Positions 7,927-12,534 of a DNA stretch of 12,534 nucleotides are shown here, piece after piece; the stretch's first letter is position 1; every line of letters begins with the position of its first letter. Under the pieces are notes generated by a model that searched no databases, had not been told where the DNA came from, and saw only the letters and a program-made list of their open reading frames with translations. The DNA comes from Hyphomicrobiales bacterium (GTDB taxonomy: Bacteria > Pseudomonadota > Alphaproteobacteria > Rhizobiales > JAUVMS01): assembly GCA_030600135.1 (NCBI GenBank), contig JAUVMS010000043.1:1-12534 (forward strand), in the 5' to 3' direction. The position numbers and the translations under genes were made by a program.

Positions 7927-9318
7927 CTAGCCGTAAACCATCCGCGGCAGCCACAGAATCAGTTGTGGAAAGATAATGCAGAACGCAAGGCCTAATGCTT
8001 GCAAGAACAGGAATGGAACGGCCGATCGGAAAATCGTCGCCATTCCAATTTCGGGCGGCGCAACGCTCTTCAGATAGAACAGCGCATAGCCAAACGGTGG
8101 CGAGAGGAACGACATTTGCATGTTCACCATGTAGACGACGCCGAACCAAAGCTGCATCGCCTCGCGCGCCTTGTCTGGATCGCTAATGCCAGCTGTAGGT
8201 CCAGCAAATCCAAGCAGGCCGTCGAACTGCATTTGCAACAAGATTGGCATAAATATCGGTACGGCCAGGAGCAGAATTCCAACCCAATCGAGGAACATGC
8301 CAAGCAGCACCAAGATGATCATCATGATCAATAAGATGCCATAAGGTCCCAAGCCAGTGCTGAGGAGCGTTTCAGAGACGAATTGCTGGCCACCTTTGAG
8401 GATGTAAAATCCAACAAAAATACTTGCGCCAAAAATGATCCAAAGCACCATGGCGGATGCTTTGAGCGTAGTGATCGCGGCCTCCTTTACGGCCGGCCAG
8501 TTAAGTCGACGGTGCATCGCCGAGACAAAAATGGCGCCAAACGTTCCGATACCCGCCGCCTCGACCGGTGTCGCGATGCCAGTAAAGATGACGCCCAGCA
8601 CGAGGACGATCAGCAATATCGGAGTAATGATGCCGCCGACGAGACGCAACTTTTCGCGAAAACCAACCCGCTCCTCGACCGGCAACGCCGGCCCCGCCGC
8701 CGGATTTATGTAGCTGCGCACGGTGACATAGAAAATATAGAGACCGGAAAGCAGGAGCCCAGGAAAGATGGCGCCAATGAAAAGATCACCGACCGACTGT
8801 TGAGCTACGACAGCGAACAAGATGGCAAGGATTGACGGTGGGATGAGAATACCCAACGTACCGCCAGCCAGAATCGACCCACACGCCAAATGCGGATCGT
8901 AACCTCGCCTGAGCATTGCAGGTAGCGCAAGAATTCCCATGGCGACTTCAGCCGCGCCAATGACACCCACCATGGCCGCCAAAATTGTCGAGGAGACGAT
9001 TGTCGCCGATGCCAGTCCGCCACGCAGTCCTCCCAACAGTTTGTAGACGACATCGAACAGCTCTTCGATCAATCCTGCCCGCTCCAGCATCGCCGCCATG
9101 AAGATGAAAAGCGGAATGGCCGAGAGCTGGTAGTCGGTCATGTACGGAAAGATTCGCGACGGTAGAATGTTGAGCGCGTCGACGGAGCCAAAAACAAAGA
9201 GAAAAATACAGCCGAGACCGCCTGTAACAAAGGCCAACGGCAGGCCCGCCATCAAGAGCAATGCCAGGCACCCGAACATCAGCACAGTCAACCACAGGAT
9301 ATCGATTTCAAGGCCCAT
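7927..9318 (-). CDS. dctM: TRAP transporter large permease (DctM family)
   Basis: The 463-residue product is the sodium-coupled translocation subunit of a TRAP transporter, an inner-membrane protein with a dozen or so hydrophobic segments. Family landmarks include LPLAFVTGGLG near the start, YQLSAIPLFIFMAAMLERAG, GGTLGILIPPSILAILFAVV, the TGIATPVEAAGIGTFGA segment in the second half, and MSFLSPPFGYALFYLKSVAP towards the C-terminus. It is somewhat longer than the usual 425 or so residues because of loop insertions. The ATG at 9316-9318 lies 3 bp beyond the dctQ stop, so the two permeases are almost certainly translated from the same message and act as a complex with the DctP receptor. Confidence 0.95.
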   Translation of the reverse strand: MGLEIDILWLTVLMFGCLALLLMAGLPLAFVTGGLGCIFLFVFGSVDALNILPSRIFPYMTDYQLSAIPLFIFMAAMLERAGLIEELFDVVYKLLGGLRGGLASATIVSSTILAAMVGVIGAAEVAMGILALPAMLRRGYDPHLACGSILAGGTLGILIPPSILAILFAVVAQQSVGDLFIGAIFPGLLLSGLYIFYVTVRSYINPAAGPALPVEERVGFREKLRLVGGIITPILLIVLVLGVIFTGIATPVEAAGIGTFGAIFVSAMHRRLNWPAVKEAAITTLKASAMVLWIIFGASIFVGFYILKGGQQFVSETLLSTGLGPYGILLIMMIILVLLGMFLDWVGILLLAVPIFMPILLQMQFDGLLGFAGPTAGISDPDKAREAMQLWFGVVYMVNMQMSFLSPPFGYALFYLKSVAPPEIGMATIFRSAVPFLFLQALGLAFCIIFPQLILWLPRMVYG

Positions 9319-9321
9319 GGG

Positions 9322-10500
9322 CTACTGAGCCTCTTGCCAAAAAACGTAAATGACGTCACGCATAAGTTTCGCCAATCCCTGGAGCAACAACAACAACGCG
9401 CCGATCACGAAGGTGATCTTAACGGGCCAATATTCGATCGCCCACTCCGTGAAGGAAACCTCCCACACGTCAACGGCGTCGCTAGCGAATAGATAACCGG
9501 TCAGCATCAGGGTTATCGTGAATACCAAGAAAAAGAACGACGTCACGATGTCGATGATGGCGCGGGTCCTAGTGGAGAATTTGGCGTAGATCACGTCCAC
9601 GCGGACGTGAGCGTCCTCACGATATGCGTAGGCGCCCGATAGCAGGTACTGCATGCCGAACATCAAAAACATGCTTTCATGGGCCCAGTTTGTTGGGGAA
9701 TTAAAGACATAGCGCGCAATCACCTCGTAGTAATAGACGAAGACGGCGATAACGGACCAATAAGCGACAAAGTTGCCGGCCCATCCGCTTAGCGCCTCGA
9801 TGAACCGAATAGCTGGATTGGTGATGAGTGCCCGCTCATCCGCCTTCGCACCACGCTCCATCACCTCGAATTCCTGAACAGGCCGTGCGTCGGTCTCACG
9901 CGCGAGACAGCGGCGAACCAGTGAGGGAATTTTAAAGGCATCGTAGGCGAGGAGGATCACGATTGTGGCAAAGAAACCGCCCGCCAATGCTCGCCATTGA
10001 TCGAGTACCAGATCGGCGGCGTCAACCTTTCGCTGGGCCCTTTCGGTATTTTTCGTTGCCGCCTCGAGTTTCGGCGCCGCACCGCTGCGGCCTCTGTCGA
10101 CATCCTTTTGAATTCGCTTGACCATGAACTTCGCCACTCTGAGCTCGTTTGCGACCTCGGAGGCGTAATTTCGCGCCAGCGTCCCTTGGACGTTGGCGTA
10201 GAGCACCAACAGAAACAAACCGATGTAGACGATACCGAGTACGGGCGCGCGGACGTAGAATCGATGGAGGCCGACGAACCCACTCCAGAACCACAAAAGA
10301 TAGGCCACCGCCACCGAGACCGGCTTTTGTGTCCGCTCTTCTTCCGATCGCTGAACCAGATACATGGCGATCAGCGGAAATGCCAGGAGACCGAGCCAGT
10401 AGGCCCAGTGCGGCAGTGAGAACGTGAGACTGGGCAAACGCACCCATTCGGGCAGGAGGGCATGAACCCACGCCGCAATGGTCGCAAAAATCTCTCTCAT
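9322..10500 (-). CDS. dctQ: TRAP small permease (DctQ) with N-terminal TM2-like and coiled extension
   Basis: The C-terminal part (about residues 230-392) is a DctQ domain with four membrane segments and the signature YYEVIARYVFNSPTNWAHES, then YREDAHVRVDVIY. Ordinary DctQ proteins have about 160-200 residues; this one has 392. The extra N-terminal part has hydrophobic stretches at about 33-49, 62-76 and 87-103, with GFVGLHRFY at 74-82, the hallmark of TM2 domains. A polar, charged helical region (about 108-168) that may form a coiled coil follows, then another membrane helix (about 172-188) and a polar linker. I start at ATG 10498-10500 (MREIF). A longer frame from TTG 10569 lacks a ribosome-binding site and would add an unlikely arginine-rich tail. 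The Shine-Dalgarno at 10500 is itself weak. The extension could affect assembly or regulation of the transporter; this is inference. Confidence 0.88.
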   Translation of the reverse strand: MREIFATIAAWVHALLPEWVRLPSLTFSLPHWAYWLGLLAFPLIAMYLVQRSEEERTQKPVSVAVAYLLWFWSGFVGLHRFYVRAPVLGIVYIGLFLLVLYANVQGTLARNYASEVANELRVAKFMVKRIQKDVDRGRSGAAPKLEAATKNTERAQRKVDAADLVLDQWRALAGGFFATIVILLAYDAFKIPSLVRRCLARETDARPVQEFEVMERGAKADERALITNPAIRFIEALSGWAGNFVAYWSVIAVFVYYYEVIARYVFNSPTNWAHESMFLMFGMQYLLSGAYAYREDAHVRVDVIYAKFSTRTRAIIDIVTSFFFLVFTITLMLTGYLFASDAVDVWEVSFTEWAIEYWPVKITFVIGALLLLLQGLAKLMRDVIYVFWQEAQ

Positions 10501-10579
10501 GGACAAAGCCCGTTTCTCGCTGCGCTGTCGTTGCCAAACAATGGCACGTCGGATGTCACGACAAAACAAGAGGGAGCGT

Positions 10580-10601
10580 CACGAGGGCGCCCCCTCTCGT
10601 G
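10580..10601 (-). terminator. Hairpin between dctP and dctQ, possible attenuator
   Basis: In the 133-bp gap between dctP and dctQ, 10580-10587 pairs with 10593-10601: eight pairs with one bulged base (10595) and a 5-base loop. Read on the minus strand it is followed, after about ten bases, by a T-rich stretch (CTCTTGTTTTGT). That is not a canonical intrinsic terminator. A stem in this place could let partial read-through or 3'-end protection give more receptor than permease, as known for other binding-protein operons. Confidence 0.45.
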
Positions 10602-10633
10602 GATAGGGTCATGTCAACGACATTCGAATGCGT

Positions 10634-11803
10634 CTAGCCCCACTTGAGGGTCTGGCCTTTGACCATATCCGGGGTGACGTAGCCAAGGCTTCCCGACATC
10701 ATGTAGTCGAGTTGCAATTTGAAGGCCTGAGCGGCGACTTTGTCCTTGTTGGCCCAATTGTACCACCGCGGCACGGCCAGTTTCGTGAACGCCTCGACAT
10801 CTTCTTGCGAAAGCCGTGTCACCGTCGTGCCGGCCTTCTCGAACTTCTTCCACGCTTCCTGGTCCGCCTTTTGGATACCGGCGTGATGCATGTCCGAGTA
10901 GACACAAACCTCTCCCTCAACAAACGCTTGCATCTGCGGGGAGAGCGCATTCCACGGCTTCATGCCGACCGTCAGGTCCATGAGGTCGACCGGTTGATAG
11001 ATGGACATGAAGCCCGGAGGTCCCATGGAGATGTATTTGGTGGCCTTGTGGAAGCCGAGCGAATAGTTGATCGCGGGGCCAACATAGTCGGCAACATCGA
11101 TTGTCCCCTTGTCGAGCGCGGGGAAAATCTCGGAGCCCGGAAGAAGCGTGGTCTTGGCGCCGGCGTCTTGGAAGACTTCGGCCACCATGCCTCCCGGCAG
11201 GCGCATCTTGCGTCCCCTGAAGTCGTCGATCGACAGGATCGGCACCTTTGAGTGGATGATATTCGGCCCGTGATGGATATGGCCGACGTAAAACATATCA
11301 AACTTCGCAAAGAGCTTTCGCGCCAGCTCGCGCCCGCCGAGTGCAAAAAAGAACACGTCCCACTCGTGAGGATTGCGTAGCCCGAGCGGATAGGAACTCA
11401 GGAACACCGCAGCCGGAATGCGTCCCGCCCAATAGAGCGTGAACGGGTTCATTGCTTCGAGGACGCCATTCTTGACGGCATCGAACAACTGAAAGTCGCC
11501 AACGACGTCCTTTGCGCCGAACGGCTTGAAGGCAAGCTCGCCGCCAGTCTTCTCCGCGATAGTCCCACACCACTCCTTGAAAAAATCCAAACCGATACCG
11601 CCGGGCCACGATGTCTGGATCCGCCAAGTCGTCGTCTCGGCAGCCTTGGCGTCACGGATGTAAGGAAATCCCATTGATGTCGTCGCACCGATCGCGGCAG
11701 CCGCGCCCGTCGCCAGAGCCGTGGTCTTCAAAAACTCTCTGCGGGCTGCGACCACGCCTTCGACGTTCTCGCGAAATCTCAAGTTGGATTTTGGATTCTT
11801 CAT
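10634..11803 (-). CDS. dctP: TRAP transporter solute-binding protein (DctP family, TakP-like), Tat-exported
   Basis: The 389-residue product is the periplasmic receptor of the TRAP system. A twin-arginine signal is visible: ARREFLKTT (Arg21-Arg22), a hydrophobic stretch, and a probable cleavage after DAKA (residue 54). The mature part follows the DctP fold: TTTWRIQTSWPGG, then FKPFGAKDVVGDFQLFDAV, DFRGRKMRLPGG with the conserved substrate-carboxylate arginine (Arg201), and GSEIFPALDKGTIDVADYVG (223-242). The last two segments resemble TakP, a receptor for alpha-keto acids, so a small organic anion is likely; the ligand itself cannot be read off. I choose ATG 11801-11803 because a strong GGAGG (11813-11817) precedes it by 9 nt. 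The frame is open up to 11905 but that stretch covers putative operator DNA. It is the first gene of the minus-strand cluster. Confidence 0.95.
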   Translation of the reverse strand: MKNPKSNLRFRENVEGVVAARREFLKTTALATGAAAAIGATTSMGFPYIRDAKAAETTTWRIQTSWPGGIGLDFFKEWCGTIAEKTGGELAFKPFGAKDVVGDFQLFDAVKNGVLEAMNPFTLYWAGRIPAAVFLSSYPLGLRNPHEWDVFFFALGGRELARKLFAKFDMFYVGHIHHGPNIIHSKVPILSIDDFRGRKMRLPGGMVAEVFQDAGAKTTLLPGSEIFPALDKGTIDVADYVGPAINYSLGFHKATKYISMGPPGFMSIYQPVDLMDLTVGMKPWNALSPQMQAFVEGEVCVYSDMHHAGIQKADQEAWKKFEKAGTTVTRLSQEDVEAFTKLAVPRWYNWANKDKVAAQAFKLQLDYMMSGSLGYVTPDMVKGQTLKWG

Positions 11804-11812
11804 GTCGCGTTT

Positions 11813-11817
11813 CCTCC
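11813..11817 (-). promoter_or_regulatory. Ribosome-binding site deciding the dctP start
   Basis: A perfect GGAGG on the minus strand sits 9 nt before ATG 11803. No comparable site precedes the longer frame starting at 11905. Confidence 0.85.
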
Positions 11818-11892
11818 CAATTGTCTGGGTGATTGCCACCTTTCGTTCGACCAAGTGGCTGTTCAGGTCATCAGAGTGAAACTTTTTTAACG

Positions 11893-11921
11893 GCGTTTCA
11901 AGCAAACGCTAAAACGTTAGC
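11893..11921. promoter_or_regulatory. Overlapping inverted repeats upstream of dctP, candidate operator
   Basis: Two dyads abut about 90-120 bp before the dctP start: GCGTTT 11893-11898 with AAACGC 11904-11909 (perfect, spacer 5), and GCTAA 11908-11912 with TTAGC 11917-11921 (perfect, spacer 4, AACGTT in the middle). The A/T-rich arms around a central CG recall LacI- or GntR-type operators. No regulator gene is in the window. A TTGAAA-like -35 lies in the first dyad on the minus strand but no good -10 follows, so the promoter itself is not assigned. Confidence 0.4.
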
Positions 11922-11935
11922 AATCTCGGATGTTG

Positions 11936-12534
11936 GTTCAATCTGTGTAATGGGCAATTCTTCGCCGGCCAGTTCGTCAATACATATTGGAAATGGAAGG
12001 TTTTGCTATCGATGGCCTTGCAACACACGTAACGCACGGCTCGGCAATTGGCAGTTCACATGCAAATATAATTTTGCAAATTTAAACAGTTGGTTCTCGG
12101 CGATCCGCTTGATACAGCGGATGCGTTGTCGGATGGGACATTTGTTAGTGCTGAGTAATCGATCAATCTACCGTGAAAGCCGGTGAAAGCGTTTGCGGAG
12201 CCAAAAAATCGTCTGCACAGGTCGGTTTGTCACGCCCCGCAATCACAAACTCGATCACCGGCCCGGCACTGCAAACGGCAAGCAGGCGAGCGGTGATCAC
12301 CGTCCATTCCGATCGACTGCAGTGTATTTCTGAGGTGCTCGTTGACGCACGCTGCGCCGCATCTGCTCCCCTACACGCCAAGATTGAGCGGCCACACCCA
12401 CCAAGGCACGTGCGGGCCGATTGGTGCACCCCAACAGCATCCCTCCGGGGCGCGTCAAGTCTCGATCATGCCGCACAATGCAATCAGAATGCGTGTCGTT
12501 TTCAGTCCGATGTCATTGCGTTGATTTTGGGCAT
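11936..12534. other. Right-end stretch without a recognisable gene
   Basis: No frame here shows a known family. Visible structure: an AT-rich patch at about 12060-12087 with TGCAAAT twice (12061-12067, 12075-12081) and a TATAAT at 12067-12072, though the nearest TTGGCA (12048-12053) is only 13 bp away; a 7-bp hairpin ATCCGCT/AGCGGAT at 12103-12122; and a perfect palindrome CGGTGATCACCG at 12291-12302. A plus-strand frame is open from 12152 to the right edge (possible GTG at 12173), and a minus-strand frame spans 12163-12429; both have poor codon use and Cys/Arg/Pro-rich translations, so neither is called. It may hold promoters for a gene starting beyond the window, or decayed sequence. Confidence 0.4.

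Noticed and set aside
7906..7927. A/T-rich hairpin right after the dctM stop as terminator
   Set aside because: The pairing is interrupted and no T run follows in the direction of transcription, so it does not separate dctM from the DUF3604 gene.
10501..10569. Longer start for the dctQ gene at TTG
   Set aside because: No Shine-Dalgarno and an arginine-rich extension with no resemblance to a membrane-protein start.
12163..12429. Minus-strand frame of 88 codons
   Set aside because: No ribosome-binding site, no family resemblance, unusual Cys/Arg/Ser composition; the overlapping plus-strand frame looks equally random.
12152..12534. Plus-strand frame open to the right edge
   Set aside because: Long but weak third-position bias and a translation unlike a folded protein; kept only as a note in the region entry.

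Overview
The window looks like accessory chromosome of a moderately GC-rich alphaproteobacterium. This is inferred from gene content (Xsc, TRAP transporter, HlyU-family protein), codon use and protein style; no marker gene is present to fix the taxon. There are seven confident protein genes (one cut by the left edge), one broken gene not previously obvious because a stop codon splits it, and several structured non-coding stretches.

Left part, plus strand (1-2704): the 3' end of a succinyl-CoA-synthetase-alpha-like ADP-forming CoA ligase subunit, then xsc for sulfoacetaldehyde acetyltransferase. Xsc cleaves the C-S bond of C2 sulfonates, giving sulfite and acetyl phosphate. A SucD-like ligase beside xsc suggests entry of sulfoacetate through sulfoacetyl-CoA; the beta subunit and an acylating aldehyde dehydrogenase would have to lie to the left of the window. 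No phosphate acetyltransferase gene follows xsc here. Instead xsc is followed by a row of four inverted repeats.

Middle (2705-5454): a gene-poor kilobase containing a minus-strand CusF-like copper-binding periplasmic protein gene interrupted by one in-frame TGA, and a roughly 80-bp imperfect inverted repeat. Then come a HlyU-family small protein and an MFS permease on the plus strand.

Right part, minus strand (11803 down to 5528): a probable four-gene operon in the order dctP - dctQ - dctM - DUF3604. It encodes a Tat-exported TRAP solute receptor of the TakP-like type, a small permease with an unusual N-terminal extension containing a TM2-like motif and a charged helical linker, a large permease, and a cytoplasmic PHP-like predicted metallohydrolase of unknown function. 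A hairpin lies between dctP and dctQ, and overlapping inverted repeats upstream of dctP may be an operator. The operon may import an organic anion and process it with the DUF3604 enzyme; whether this substrate is a sulfonate that feeds Xsc is speculation.

The last 600 bases (11936-12534) hold no gene I can recognise, only an AT-rich patch, a hairpin and a palindrome. I saw no tRNA, rRNA, CRISPR array or intact insertion sequence.
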